64,000 bases of DNA from Ceratothoa steindachneri (GCA_963969495.1 OZ018333.1:13687420-13751419); one strand, 5' to 3'; shown: positions 10,911 through 21,379, counted from the stretch's first letter. Made by a program: numbers and translations. The notes: generated by a model not told the origin, from the letters alone.

Positions 10911-11695
10911 TTCACAAACAATGTCTTGAGGCAAGGAACCGGGGTAATAAAATGTTGGGGGGGGGGGAAATCAGGAGGAATGTGAGCTATAAAAGCAGGG
11001 AAATAATGTGTATAATTCCTATGTTAGGCAACACATGCAATATTGCCCTCAGGCTTGGGCCCCTTATCAAGTGCAGGATTTGGACATGGTTGATGGTATT
11101 CAACGAAGAGCTATCAAGCTTATTCCAGGACTCAGTAGAAGGAGGTATGACGAAAGATTAAAGGAGTTACACATGTTTTCTGTTAGGCGTAGGTTTTTTA
11201 GGGGTAATATGTTCATACCTATAAGATATTTAGATAATGTGAGCAGGATACTCTTTCGGATTCTTTTGAAAGGTCAGGTGTGAGGGTAACATGGGATCAT
11301 GACAGGAAACTACTACAAAAGAGGTCTAGGCTAAATATTAGTAAAACCTTTTTTAGGCAGAGAGTGGTAGTTTTTTGGTATGATTTGCCTAGAGAGGTGG
11401 ATAATAGTCATTCACTTGGGATTTTTAAAAATAGGATGGACAGATATGTGGATAGTTTGGGAATTATTTGACATGGACTGTTTGGTCTACATAGTTGGAA
11501 CATTGTGATTTGTAAATATTGCTTAGCACATTGACATGGACTCTATAGTCTATAAATTGTGTAAATAATTGTAAATATTCACATCATCCTTTGAATGAAA
11601 TAGTGCTGTAATTGTAATGGGTTTATTGACTCATAAAGGTCCACCTAGACAGGCCCCAGTGGGTTTTAGTGGTCCTTCCTTCTCTTATGTTCCTA
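10911..11695 (+). pseudogene. CR1/jockey-like LINE RT C-terminus with 3'UTR, unit 1 left copy
   Basis: It starts abruptly inside the RT (HKQCLEARNRGNKMLG). It continues in another frame with YNSYVRQHMQYCPQAWAPYQ and GIQRRAIKLIPGLSRRRYDERLKEL, then RILFRILLKG. After a further frameshift it reads FFRQRVVVFWYDLPREVDNS and ends at 11469. This order (YxSLVRPHLEYxxxxWSP, RVQRRxTKxIPxL, YxxRLxEL, FFxxRVVxxWNxLPxxVV) is the C-terminal third of CR1/L2-type RTs. The same positions are visible in the intact RT at 48077-49600. The 3'UTR runs to about 11695. Confidence 0.85.
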
Positions 11696-11968
11696 AGTAA
11701 ATATGTGTGTATACTGGGTGGTTTTAATTCTAGAAATATAAACTGGAAAGCTCTTGTAGGTGATCCGGAGGTTTTTGAGAAGGTGCCGGATCATTTACTT
11801 AGACAGGATATAAACAAAGCCACTAGGGGCGATGCTATATTGGATTGAATTCTAACAAATAGGGAAGAAGGTATTAGCAATACAGTGATTGGGGGAAATT
11901 TGAGAAATAGCGACCATTGCGAAAGTAGATTTAAGTTAAAATGGATCGGGGTTAAAATGAGGATGAAA
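11696..11968 (+). pseudogene. LINE AP-endonuclease C-terminal part, unit 1
   Basis: The plus-strand frame reads KYVCILGGFNSRNINWKAL, then QDINKATRGDAILD-stop-ILTNREEGISN, then GGNLRNSDHCESRFKL. It matches the second half of the apurinic endonuclease of LINEs: the GDFNxxxIDW motif (here GGFN, catalytic D lost), TRGxxxLDLxLTN, and the SDH catalytic motif (kept). One in-frame TGA and the lost Asp show that it is dead. The preceding part of the endonuclease sits about 0.9 kb upstream in the next unit boundary (19990-20222 relative to 21107), with an RT tail between them. Confidence 0.8.
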
Positions 11969-12159
11969 TCAAGGACTTAGAAAAGATAATAATAGTCAGA
12001 GGATGTGCCTGGAGATGGTTGTTTTGGTAATAGCGAGTGAGGAAAGGTCAGGAAATGTGATGCCAATGAGGCGGAAGTTAACCCCCAGATAGAGAGGAAT
12101 GGGGTAGATCAGGAACTAGCATAAGTACCAGGCGTCACCCGGGATAAAATGTCGTGTCT

Positions 12160-12960
12160 CAAATAAATAGGATTGGTGTGGAATGGGAAGCTCCGTGCCG
12201 TTAATTATGCTGAAGGCTTCGATTTTGACGCTATCAAAGTTTTCCTGCGGGTTGTTAATTGTGCTCCTTGAAATCTAGTTCTCGATTACTCCTTTCGCGT
12301 GTTGCGAAATGGGTTATTTTGGCTTTACCGTCCTATTTATTAGCCTGTCTCTTTATTCTCGGGGATTTATTGAATTGTAGAGTGAGGGCCTCGTTGCTAT
12401 TGCCATTCAGCGCAGAAGTATGTGTTGTTTTTTTTCCTCGGGTTTCTTTTCGGATGTAATCTTTTTTGTGCTGTAACATCTCTTGTTTACTTAATTTTGC
12501 ATTATGAGACATTCCTCCTATCGTCGATGGATCTCTTTTCTTCCATGATGGGGGGGGAGGGGGCACTTGTCTATCTCCGCCTCGAAAGTCGGAGCTTGCC
12601 AAAATGGCTTCTATTTAGCTCCCTTGTTAACTTGGTAGTTCAGACACGTCCTTTCCATGTTTTCACTCTATTTGTCTTCTTTCATTCTATTCAATTTAGT
12701 CTTGTTTGTATTTGACCGTTGTCATCGTCTAATCGGGGTCTTTTAAAGAATCTTGGTCTTTTAAAGAATCTTGGTCGTTTAATGAATCGGGGTCTTTTAA
12801 TGAATCAGGGTTTTTCAATGAATCGGGGTCTGTTAATGAATCGGGGTCTTTTAATAAATCGGGGTCTTTTAATGAATCGGGATCTGTTAATGAATCGGGG
12901 TCAGTCCATTTATCCTGGGATTTAGGTATCGCTTCGTCATCCGCTTAAACCAGGGAGAAG
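12160..12960. repeat. Block A fragment within unit 1, with antisense protein fossil
   Basis: The stretch from gtggaatgggaagctccgtg onward is shared with 1710, 3930, 44247, 53213, 57080 and 62277. Minus strand 12177-12290 reads the block-A fossil (STINNPQENFDSVKIEAFS) with one stop. Minus 12333-12602 reads a frame with PPPPPS and NGNSNEALTLQFNK, equivalent to the region at 4200-4285 plus 4330. The fragment ends in the 18-bp repeat at 12726-12905. Confidence 0.7.
12726..12905. repeat. 18-bp minisatellite, unit 1
   Basis: About ten tandem copies of tcggggtcttttaatgaa with variants (tcttggtc, tcagggtt, ctgttaat). The GGGGTCTTT core is shared with the 17-bp array at 4985, but the period here is 18, so one frame reads a six-residue cycle (MNRGLL). 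Copies lie at 22137-22317 and 32330-32510. Confidence 0.9.
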
Positions 12961-13328
12961 ATTATTTCTCTGGGGGAGGGGGGGGGGGCTTAGTTCTTTT
13001 TATCACCCTACGGGGAAGACGCATCCATCCATCCTGAAAACTTTCCAAAATTTCAAACGGACCCAATAAGGAGCCCAAAATTAAAATCTAATTTCACTCA
13101 CCCGACCACTATCATTGCTTAGTTCCCTGCCTTTATAGACTTAATAACACGATCATACTCCTTTCACATTATATACACCCCCATCACAACTCAGCGGCAG
13201 TCCATCCATCGCATACCTTTCTTTCTTTCCCTAATACCTCTCCTTTACTTTTCCTTGCTGAAAGGTTCGACGCTTCTTTCAGGCACATTTGTTGTTTATC
13301 GTCTCCACCAAGCCTTTTTGAGCAGAGC
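12961..13328. other. Unassigned; G-run and pyrimidine-rich spacer
   Basis: It contains a run of 11 G at about 12978-12988 (12 G in units 2 and 3). No coding motif was recognised. Confidence 0.5.
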
Positions 13329-13748
13329 AGAGACCATCATTTTAGAGACCTTAGCTCGGCCAACATCAGGAAGATGTGCCTGATGTACGTCCGGGCTAAG
13401 CTCATCTATCCCGCAGTAGTGACTCAAGCGGCAAACAAAACCTCAATGAGAAAAAAGCAGCGAATACAGAACACTACATCCCTACTGATCAACAAGGTCA
13501 GAAGGCGGGACCAACACCGTCAGAGGAAACTCCACACAAGGAAGAAACTGAACCCAATTAACATCTTGGCCCAGAAATTGGGAAGAAGGGTGCGGTTAAC
13601 TCTTACAAATGATGTCATTCCGGAATTACAGGGAACAGGTGGCAGAATTGGCATTCCTGCACGACTGCGTGGGAATATCACACGTCGTAACCGATTCCCA
13701 AGCACCAAACACTGTACACAAGAAAACATTACATCAATGTACACATAA
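13329..13748 (+). pseudogene. Jockey-like LINE RT C-terminal fragment, unit 1
   Basis: The open frame gives ETIILETLSSANIRKMCLMY, then VRAKLIYPAVVTQAANKTSM, then KKQRIQNTTSLLI, and later NILAQKLGRRVRLTLTND. The order (N)xxxRxxLMYVRPxLxYxAxVWxxAAxTxxxKLQxIQNxxLR, then xxLAxKxxxR, is that of the post-palm end of jockey-clade RTs. The WG/W after PxVV has become VT, and the C-terminal third is a drifted basic stretch. I rate the family likely and the clade tentative. Confidence 0.55.
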
Positions 13749-14691
13749 CAGATACCCAACAAACATCACAATCGAAACGAAACAAACACAGAGTATCCAT
13801 AAAACCAAACATGATAACAAAACAGGTAAATAAATTGCCGAGCCAAAAGCTTTGAATGGTCAAAAATTTAACTGAAAATAAGTACAACTACAATTGAAAC
13901 ACGAACAATAAGAAGAACACGCCTGCTACACGTAAATAAACCAATACATAATAGACACTACATACAACAAATAAGTAAATAAAAATTTCCAAAAGTAAAA
14001 AGACTGCGATGCCCTCCTACTAGGGCAACCCCCTTCCCCCCACTTTAAAAATTTTCACCTACTTTTATCTACTACTATCCAAATTTTTCTAAGAGTGAAT
14101 ATACCATCATCATTTTCACATTCCATGGCTAAACCGTGTAAAGGAAACGAAAGCTATATAATAAAATGCCACTCTCTAAAGCAAGAAGACCCTTAGATGA
14201 AAGAGGACCAGCTGAGGGACCTTTGGTTTCTGAGGAACTCCCCCCCCTTCCTCCCATCATGCGAAGTCCTGATAGATTTAATCACCCGAGAGACGAAATA
14301 AGACAAACAAAATGAAATAGGCGTCCTTGTTTATTGCCAGGCCGAAGATCTTTGATGACTCCGGATCCTTAGGGATTTTCACTATGGGGAAATTGTTTGC
14401 CCGGAGTTAACATAATTTCACGGATGACAAAAGCCACAAGGGTCTATCAAAGGTCATCCGCATCTGTCAAAACCCACCCACAAAATGCATCCGTAGGATT
14501 GTGTCCGATCATACATCTACAATATACAATTCTAACCATACACAGGAATGGCCTGTATTTTAGACCATTTAGTGTAATTCAAGAGTTCGCACATACAACA
14601 AAAAGCAAACAATTTAAATACATTATATAAACTAACCACCCTTTAATACACAGATAACTGGCATAGTTAAAATATAAATTAATCTGTAAGC
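13749..14691. other. Unassigned A-rich spacer, unit 1
   Basis: The strand is A-rich with no recognised gene. The segment at 14409-14535 (hydrophilic short frame) recurs, shuffled, at 47020-47130. Confidence 0.5.
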
Positions 14692-14883
14692 TTTGGTGTT
14701 GACAATCAGAGTGCTATCGAACTTGCTAATAACCCCATTAATCACCAAAGATCAAAACAGATTGATATTCGATACCATTTTATAAGGGATAAAGTGCACA
14801 AAGGAAATGTTAATCTATTCTATATTTCATCTCAGGAGAATGTGGCTAATATATTCACAAAACCAGCATCTCAGAATAAATAA
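14692..14883 (+). pseudogene. Copia-type RNase H C-terminus, unit 1
   Basis: A 63-codon frame ends at a stop at 14881-14883. It reads FGVDNQSAIELANNP, then HQRSKQIDIRYHFIRDKV, then ISSQENVANIFTKPASQ. The signatures VDNxSAIxLAxNP, RxKxIDIRYHFIR and ADIxTKP identify the end of a Ty1/Copia pol RNase H. In this unit the ADI aspartate is replaced by N (gctaat), while unit 3 keeps D (gctgat). Only the last 63 residues remain, but it runs directly into a polypurine tract and LTR. Confidence 0.92.
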
Positions 14884-14938
14884 GAATTGTTTTAATACAT
14901 AAGAGGATAATGTTAATCAATCTTTAAGGAAGAGGGGG

Positions 14939-15136
14939 TGTTAGAATAATTAAAGAGTTATTATATATAACAGTATTTTAATGTTTTCTTAATACAGGAA
15001 AGTAGCAGAGTAAATGAAATTATTTAGTCACCCAATATTGGCCATTTTCTTTGATTACTTATGAATCCCTCCCGAGTGGTAGATTTTGTAACCATTCTTG
15101 TAAACAACATCTCAATACAGTATTCAAAACGGAACA
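14939..15136 (+). mobile_element. Copia 3' LTR with preceding polypurine tract, unit 1
   Basis: A purine tract (aaggaagaggggg, 14926-14938) immediately precedes TGTTAGAATAATT. The proposed LTR is 198 bp and closes with ggaaca, giving TGTT...AACA inverted ends, the usual Copia form. It lies 55 bp after the RNase H stop. No 5' LTR or rest of pol is present, so this is the 3' remnant of a truncated element. The right end is inferred from the terminal AACA only. Confidence 0.75.
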
Positions 15137-15180
15137 TGGGCTTTTATGTACTTAGCCTTAGTTAATCCTTAACTGATTAT

Positions 15181-15441
15181 GTGCATCCTATGATATCAAA
15201 CGGATATTTCCACTCCAACTTCACCATGTACTGGGGAGATATGATTGAGCTTTTTAAAATCTGTTCTCGGGTATATAAGTTGGATTTTAGCAACTTATGT
15301 TATAGGACTAGGGGTCACCACTTAAAAATTAAAAAACAGGTGTGGATCACCTTTGATAGGCCCTTGTGGCTTTTGTCATCCGTGAAATTATGTTATGTTA
15401 AGTTGAAATATGACTTAAAAGAAGTTGTAAAGGTTGTTTAA
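15181..15441 (+). pseudogene. LINE RT C-terminal fragment (GDMIEL...TRGH), unit 1
   Basis: The 86-codon frame contains YWGDMIELFKICSRVYKLDF, then CYRTRGHHLKIKKQ. The pattern RGDMIExxKIxxGxYxxD...TRGHxxKL is the linker before the FFxxRVVxxWNxLP block in CR1-like RT C-termini. What follows does not match, so only about 40 residues are assignable. It may come from the same lineage as the RT piece at the unit start. Confidence 0.5.
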
Positions 15442-16308
15442 AGGGAAAGATCGAAAATATTTGGAATATCTGTGGATCAGAGAATCTTTGGTTAATAATT
15501 ATTTAAATAGTTTGGTTAACAGCTACTTTAGCAATAAGGGATTTTATATCAAAACTAGCTGTTTCTTGGGGCATCTTTGTCCTAGAATATCTTTTTGAGA
15601 TCCATAGGAGTTGCTTATCGTAAATCAATTACATTTAATCGGGGAAAACAGTTTGACAACAAACTTGGTTCATTTATGACTCGGGAATGGAGCTATGATC
15701 GGCCGCGAAGGAATATGGGCCTTATGGATCTCTGGCACACAGTACATTTTGGCTTGACTACGCGGAGCTTGACTTGATATTCTAATACATACCCAGATAG
15801 AGTATGTGTGTGTGTGTGAGAGAGATAAGAGAGTGGTTATGGGGAGAAAAGTATGTGTGTGTTGATGTTCCCTCCTTTCCACTTCTCCTCTATCTCTTCC
15901 TCCTATCTCCAAGAATTAGCCACATTTCTCTCCATTTCTTATCATGTTCATTAATTCCTCCATTGTCCTTTCACTCTCCCTTTTGTCTGCAACTCCCACA
16001 GAGTTATACACAACTGTAACTACCAGGGCTGACCCTCCACTTGAGACCCTATCTTTGGAGCCTCCCCTCCGAACCCCCTTCATATTTAGTACTCTCATAT
16101 TTTGTACTCGGTGACGCCGTTTTCAGCAACATAAAACAACTAAATACAAATCTCCCTTGGCCCAGGAGACTGGGAGGGGGGGGGGGGCTGGTTTACACTT
16201 CGTCCCTCTTGGCTCCGGTTGGGGTAGTGGGCGTGATTCGGCCTCGTTGCTATTGCCTTTTTAATTCACCAGTGGTCATTAGGTCTGTGTAAAAAATTGA
16301 GCCGATGG

Positions 16309-16362
16309 AGTACTGATACCCCCTATGGAAGTACTCTGATACCAACATAATGTGGAGTACTT
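16309..16362. other. Triple AGTACT palindrome cluster
   Basis: AGTACT occurs at 16309, 16330 and 16357 within 54 bp, each in the context ggAGTACTgat, gaAGTACTct or ggAGTACTtgtg. A second cluster lies at about 17062, 17085 and 17114. Equivalent clusters survive in diverged D copies near 42131-42171, 45468-45515 (first site AGTATT) and 57800-57840 (first site lost). Function unknown. Confidence 0.6.
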
Positions 16363-18599
16363 GTGTGTCCTATACACAATAAGAAGGAAAAAATCAAGGG
16401 AAGAAGCTAAGGGCAGGAAAATGTTAACTGATTTGCAGTATTAAAGAGGAAAATAAGAATAGAAAACAGAGACTTTCTCTCCCAATGGTTGTGAAGAGAT
16501 TAAATAGTACACAACTGTGACTACCAGGGCTGACCCTCCTCTTGAGACCCTAGATGTTTTTAGCCTCCCCTCCGAACCCCTCTCCTATTTAGTACTCCGT
16601 TACAACGTTGACAGCAGCGTCAGCCGTCCCGACATTCCAGCTGCACACTAAAGAAGAGTTTAAAGAGGCGATTGTGGAAATCGCTCCACCCCCTTCCGGG
16701 CGGCCCCATAACAGGAAGAGCTGCTGCTCTATTAGTCGAAATTTTCGATTCCATTCGAAACGTCGATTGCGCCTCTTCAGAAATCCTCTTCCATTATCCT
16801 GTCCATTAGTTTCCTCCATTACCATGTCCGTTAAGCACAGCTTATGAATACAAAGTTCCTGTTACAACGTTTTCATGCAACGTCCGACACTTGTATACAA
16901 TTATGGCTTGCACATGGGGACTGGAGAGGGGGGGCCAAACGACCCTATTTGCTCCTTTGGGGGTTGTGTGCGGGATTCAGCTTCGTTGTTATTGCGTTTT
17001 AATTTAACCAGTGGACATTACGTCTGTTTAAAAATCGAATTCGGAGCACTGCCGACGACGGAGTACTGATATGCCCTATGGAAGTACTCTCAATATCAAC
17101 ACACGCCTAATGTGGAGTACTTGTGTTTCTCTTTGTGGGTACACACCATCCGCATACCCCCCTGACTCGGAACGGGTGTTTCCGCTATGGTCACGAAGGT
17201 TTTATGATCGCTGGTTCGAGTCGCACACACACACACACAGTCTACCAACCGGATACTACACCATCACTCATCAACTTTCTTACAAATCCGCCCCCCCCAC
17301 AACTTGGGGACGGGGTATATATTAGACGGACAAGCCGCCTGATAATATTACTATCATTAATATTATTAAAATATTATTATTATTATTGGCTGAATTAAGT
17401 TGATTTATGTTCTTGTGCGGGAATGAGCCAAATTACCGAACTTATTTATTTTGTTGTGGTTATTTAACCTGACTGATAAATTTGGTGGCAGGAAACTTTG
17501 GTTGCCTCTTAAGGTGATTGATTGCTCAGGTCGCCCGGGTCAGTCACACCCTCACTGGTACTCGGTGAAGTTAACCTTCAGCGCTTTTCTTCGATTCCTG
17601 GTTCAAGTGTTCTGCTTCACCTGTAAAAGTGTTAAAACGAAAGGAAATTTCCTAAGGGTTATACGTTCATGGTGCACTCACGGAACACGTAAATTTGAGA
17701 GACATTTTGGAACCCCGGGGAACGTTGGTGAAGGGACCGGACCTCCTTCCTCAAACCCGCGGGAACGCTGGTGAAGGGACCCTACCTCCTTGCTCAAACC
17801 CGCGGGACCGCCCTTCATCGCCGGTCCTTTGAAAAGCTGCTCCCGTAGGGTAATGTGCTTGGACAAACTTATTTTATATCATCAACTACCCACCATTATT
17901 TGGTTTGACACTACTGGTTGGTGATACCACACACCCTCCAATAGTATTCTTTTCCCACATCCTGTCTCTATATGTCCAATTCTGAATTTGCATCGATTTC
18001 CCTGACCCATATCCTTAAGGATAAAGGATATCCTAAGGATGTTCTTCTTTAGTACTGACCCCAACCCTCTTTAGAAGCTCAACTAACTTCGATTTAATGA
18101 ATCCTACGCTTCCTCTGTCATCCTATGCCATCTCTTATCCTTCTTCTTATTTCTACTCTTTTATTTCCTTTATTATGTAAATTCTTTCTGTTTCTTTTCG
18201 AAGCCCACCTTGTTCTTTTCCCCTTAGGACTCCCACCTTCCTCTATCCACTGATGTATTGTTCAATTTCCACCACCTTTATCTACCAGGACTACCACGCT
18301 TTCCTTCTACTCCTTTGGGACTTTTCTTCCTCCCATACCTTTCTGAATACTGACATAATCCTTGCTCTCCCATATTCTTAATTTGTTCCCCATATATTTC
18401 AGCCCATCTTACATCCTTTATCTTAATTTTTGTCTGCCTTTTCTATATCTATCATGTAATTTTCCCCTTCCTTCATTTTCTTTCTATTCCTGAACACCAT
18501 TTCGATATTTGCATTCATGTTCCCATGTAATATTTTTCCTTAATTTGATTCTCTCTTTTTAACACCATTCCTGCTCATTTTATTATTATATCTTGTCTC

Positions 18600-19300
18600 C
18601 CCCACTTCGTTCCTTGTTGCCTTGTCTTTTCCCTCTTCCTAGGGATAGGAGCTGTCTAGTTTTCTCTATGTCCCATTTTTATTTTCACTATCTCCCCGGC
18701 TATTCTTTTCTGTTCCTTGTATTCTCCCCACTTATCAGTCGAGTTCCCTTTGCTACACTTCATTATTCCATTTCTGTCTCCAATTCATCTGGATCTTGTA
18801 TCCTTCCTTTGTTCTATCACTTCGTCATTCCACCATCCATTTAGTCTTCCTCCTCTCGCCTCTGGTATCTTCCTGAGGTTACATATCCTTGAGGCATCCC
18901 TTTATCTCTCCTTCTAATCCATCTATTGCTGTCTCTTTTGTGCATTGCATTTTCCCATCTCGCACTGCCATACAGTTATCTGAATCCCCTTTCCGAAATC
19001 GCACCTTCCACGCCTTTTCTCGCTTGGGTTTTCTCTCTTTATTGTGTTCTGTGAATCCCCAATCCTCCCCTTTTCCACCAGACTTCCCCGTTTCCTACTC
19101 CTCTGCTTCCTATAATATAATCAATCACTATTTTGCCATGTATCTTTCTTCTCCTAGCTTCTTATAAAGAGGTCACACTACTTCACAAACTCCACGAGCA
19201 TTCTTCCATTATTCTCTCCATGCCAAATGTGTCTATTATAGTCTCATATTACAATTTATTTCTTTCTCTCTCCATTTCCCTCTGTATTTCCTTCAGTATC
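18600..19300 (-). pseudogene. Antisense LINE endonuclease / linker fossil, unit 1
   Basis: Minus strand, with many frameshifts. ERIMEECSW lies near 19200, DYIIGSRG near 19110-19130, a GRWxFRKGD-type segment near 18990 (cleaner in the 46.5 kb copy), AIDGLEGEIKGCLKDM near 18900, and LNGWWNDEVIEQRKD near 18815-18845. The order IDYI(L)V...(SDH)...GRWR...E(F)K...WWNxEVxxA is that of the endonuclease C-terminus and linker of several arthropod LINEs. The pyrimidine-rich plus strand is simply its complement. No RT core follows. Confidence 0.5.
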
Positions 19301-19470
19301 CTATATTTCTCTAATATAGATGGCCGTGCCTCGCCCTCAACTCCCAGCCATGGTCCTCCTATAGCAGGAAACAGTTCACCTAGGTGATATATGCACCTAC
19401 ATTTTAACGTGGAATCCGTACCCATGTGTTTTACTGTTGTTGTTTTTTAGCCCAATTTCATTGTGTTATT

Positions 19471-19989
19471 TGCTGTCCCCTGTTCTAATGTTTGGCCAGA
19501 GGAATAGATAGCGTTAAATGTATTAGAAAGAACTGTAAGGAAGAAGGCAAAGTGTTGCATGTTTCTTCTTGTATCTGTTTTTTTAATCTTAAATGTTCCT
19601 TTTCTTTAGTTAATCTTTTTTCGGTTTTATTTTCCTCTTATTTCGGTTAATCAGGTTAATGTTTCAATGGCTCATGATTCGGTTAGTTTTGTCGTTTTTC
19701 GGTGTTTTTAATGTCTCATTCGGGTAAAGCATCTCCGATACAAAAATAATAAATTTCTACTCGGGCCCGAAAACCAAAATTTCGATACTTTCTTCAAAAG
19801 ACTCAATTCATTATATAATTCAATCAAATTTTAATTAGAAAGCGGAAATAATCTCACCCTAACCTTGCTAGCAATCCTCGTTCATCGTAACCTTCTACCT
19901 AATTCCCTCCAAAATTCTAGTTACCTCAATCCTACACACACAAACGCCAGGTTGAATTTTGGTGTTATTGCCACAACGGACGAAAGAAA
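19471..19989. other. Unassigned spacer, unit 1
   Basis: A T-rich stretch (19540-19720) with repeated tcggtt words, then AT-rich DNA. No gene is recognised. The last 100 bp may be an unreadable N-terminal part of the endonuclease that follows. Confidence 0.4.
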
Positions 19990-20222
19990 ATTATATCTGA
20001 GGTTCAGATTGATGGTTATATGTTTCATACAGATAGGAAAGGAAGAGGGGTGGTTATTTATATTAATCTCCAGTGTAGAAAAACACTACAATCAAAACAG
20101 ACGATAACACAGTCATTATGGCTAGATGTTAACGCGGGAAAGGATAAACTTGTCATAGGATTATTATATAGATGACCAAATGTTAGTAAGGAAGCTTCGT
20201 ATCCTCTGTGGCAGGAGATAAG
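19990..20222 (+). pseudogene. LINE AP-endonuclease middle part, unit 1
   Basis: The frame from about 19999 reads EVQIDGYMFHTDRKGRGVVI, then YINLQ, then SLWLDVNAGKDKLVIGLLYR, a TGA stop, and PNVSKEASYPLWQEIRR. It matches the central endonuclease segment (GYxxFRxDRxxRxGGGVxxYI, then WVEI...LLIGVxYRPPN). The natural continuation, GDFNxxxIDW, is found 885 bp further on at 21107, beyond an RT tail. Confidence 0.8.
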
Positions 20223-21106
20223 AAGAATAAGACATTTTGTTATGATCTTAATGGTAGCTGGCTAAAAGAACTTTCCGAGGAAAAAGACTTGGAAGTAATT
20301 ATCTCTAGTGATGCTAAGGTTCACAAACAATGTCTTGAGGCAAGGAACCGGGGTAATAATATGTTGGGTTGGAAGGAATCATCAGGAGGAATGTGAGCTA
20401 TAAAAGCAGGGAAGTAATGTGTATAATTCCTATGTTAGGCAACACATGCAATATTGCGCTCAGGCTTGGGCCCCTTATCAAGTGCAGGATTTGGACATGG
20501 TTGATGGTATTCAACGAAGAGCTACCAAGCTTGTTCCAGGACTCAGTAGGAGGAGGTATGACGAAAGATTGAAGGAGTTACACATGTTTTCTGTTAGGCG
20601 TAGGTTTCTTAGGGGTGATATGTTCATACCTATAAGATATTTAGATAATGTGAGCAGGATACTCTTTCGGATTCTTTTGAAAGGTCAGGTGTGAGGGTAA
20701 CATGGGATCATGACAGGAAACTACTACAAAAGAGGTCTAGGCTAAATATTAGTAAAACCTTTTTTAGGCAGAGAGTGGTAGTTTTTTGGTATGATTTGCC
20801 TAGAGAGGTGGATAATAGTCATTCACTTGGGATTTTTAAAAATAGGATGGACAGATATGTGGATAGTTTGGGAATTATTTGACATGGACTGTTTGGTCTA
20901 CATAGTTGGAACATTGTGATTTGTAAATATTGCTTAGCACATTGACATGGACTCTATAGTCTATAAATTGTGTAAATAATTGTAAATATTCACATCATCC
21001 TTTGAATGAAATAGTGCTGTAATTGTAATGGGTTTATTGACTCATAAAGGTCCACCTAGACAGGCCCCAGTGGGTTTTAGTGGTCCTTCCTTCTCTTATG
21101 TTCCTA
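20223..21106 (+). pseudogene. CR1/jockey-like LINE RT C-terminus with 3'UTR, nested copy 2
   Basis: Because the upstream junction is present here, the RT piece is longer than at 10911: KKNKTFCYDLNGSWLKELSE, then KDLEVIISSDAKVHKQCLEA, then the segments described for 10911. The Y(D)LNG...EEKDLGVxIxxDLK motif lies directly after the palm in CR1-like RTs. The piece, with its 3'UTR, separates the two endonuclease parts at 19990-20222 and 21107-21379. Confidence 0.85.
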
Positions 21107-21379
21107 AGTAAATATGTGTGTATACTGGGTGGTTTTAATTCTAGAAATATAAACTGGAAAGCTCTTGTAGGTGATCCGGAGGTTTTTGAGAAGGTGCCGG
21201 ATCATTTACTTAGACAGGATATAAACAAAGCCACTAGGGGCGATGCTATATTGGATTGAATTCTAACAAATAGGGAAGAAGGTATTAGCAATACAGTGAT
21301 TGGGGGAAATTTGAGAAATAGCGACCATTGCGAAAGTAGATTTAAGTTAAAATGGATCGGGGTTAAAATGAGGATGAAA
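21107..21379 (+). pseudogene. LINE endonuclease C-terminal part, unit 2
   Basis: Sequence as at 11696-11968, with the same in-frame TGA and the same GGFN change. Confidence 0.8.

Larger units (their letters stand above)
15442..19470. repeat. Repeat block D, unit 1
   Basis: Diverged copies of this 4-kb block occur at 41781-42540, 44516-46982, 47561-47960, 49618-51744 and 57509-60474. Landmarks in order: GT/GA microsatellite (15801-15830), a repeated ctaccagggctgaccctcc segment (16020, 16522), G-run (16174-16186), three AGTACT palindromes (twice), CA repeat (17223-17238), ATT-rich stretch (17345-17390), and a pyrimidine-rich part (18100-19400) that is antisense to a LINE fossil. Confidence 0.8.
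10911..20319. repeat. 9.4-kb tandem unit 1
   Basis: This is the first of three head-to-tail copies (others at 20320 and 30513) plus a 613-bp partial copy at 39915. After the first 300 bp, length differences from unit 2 are single-G slips in homopolymers (near 12980 and 16175) apart from unit 2's 780-bp duplication. I also see three substitutions, at about 13129-13206. The first 300 bp differ from the other units at about ten positions. Confidence 0.95.

Noticed and set aside
13520..13762. 80-codon minus-strand frame
   Set aside because: Shadow of the jockey-like RT fragment on the plus strand.
14939..15136. Complete Copia element or paired LTRs inside one unit
   Set aside because: Only one LTR and 63 codons of RNase H are present per unit; no second LTR, integrase or RT of Copia type was found.
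15595..15777. Short frame with FDNKLG...MTREWSYDR, also at 47707-47940
   Set aside because: Shared because block D is duplicated; no family recognised, and the third D copy at 44.7 kb has stops in it.
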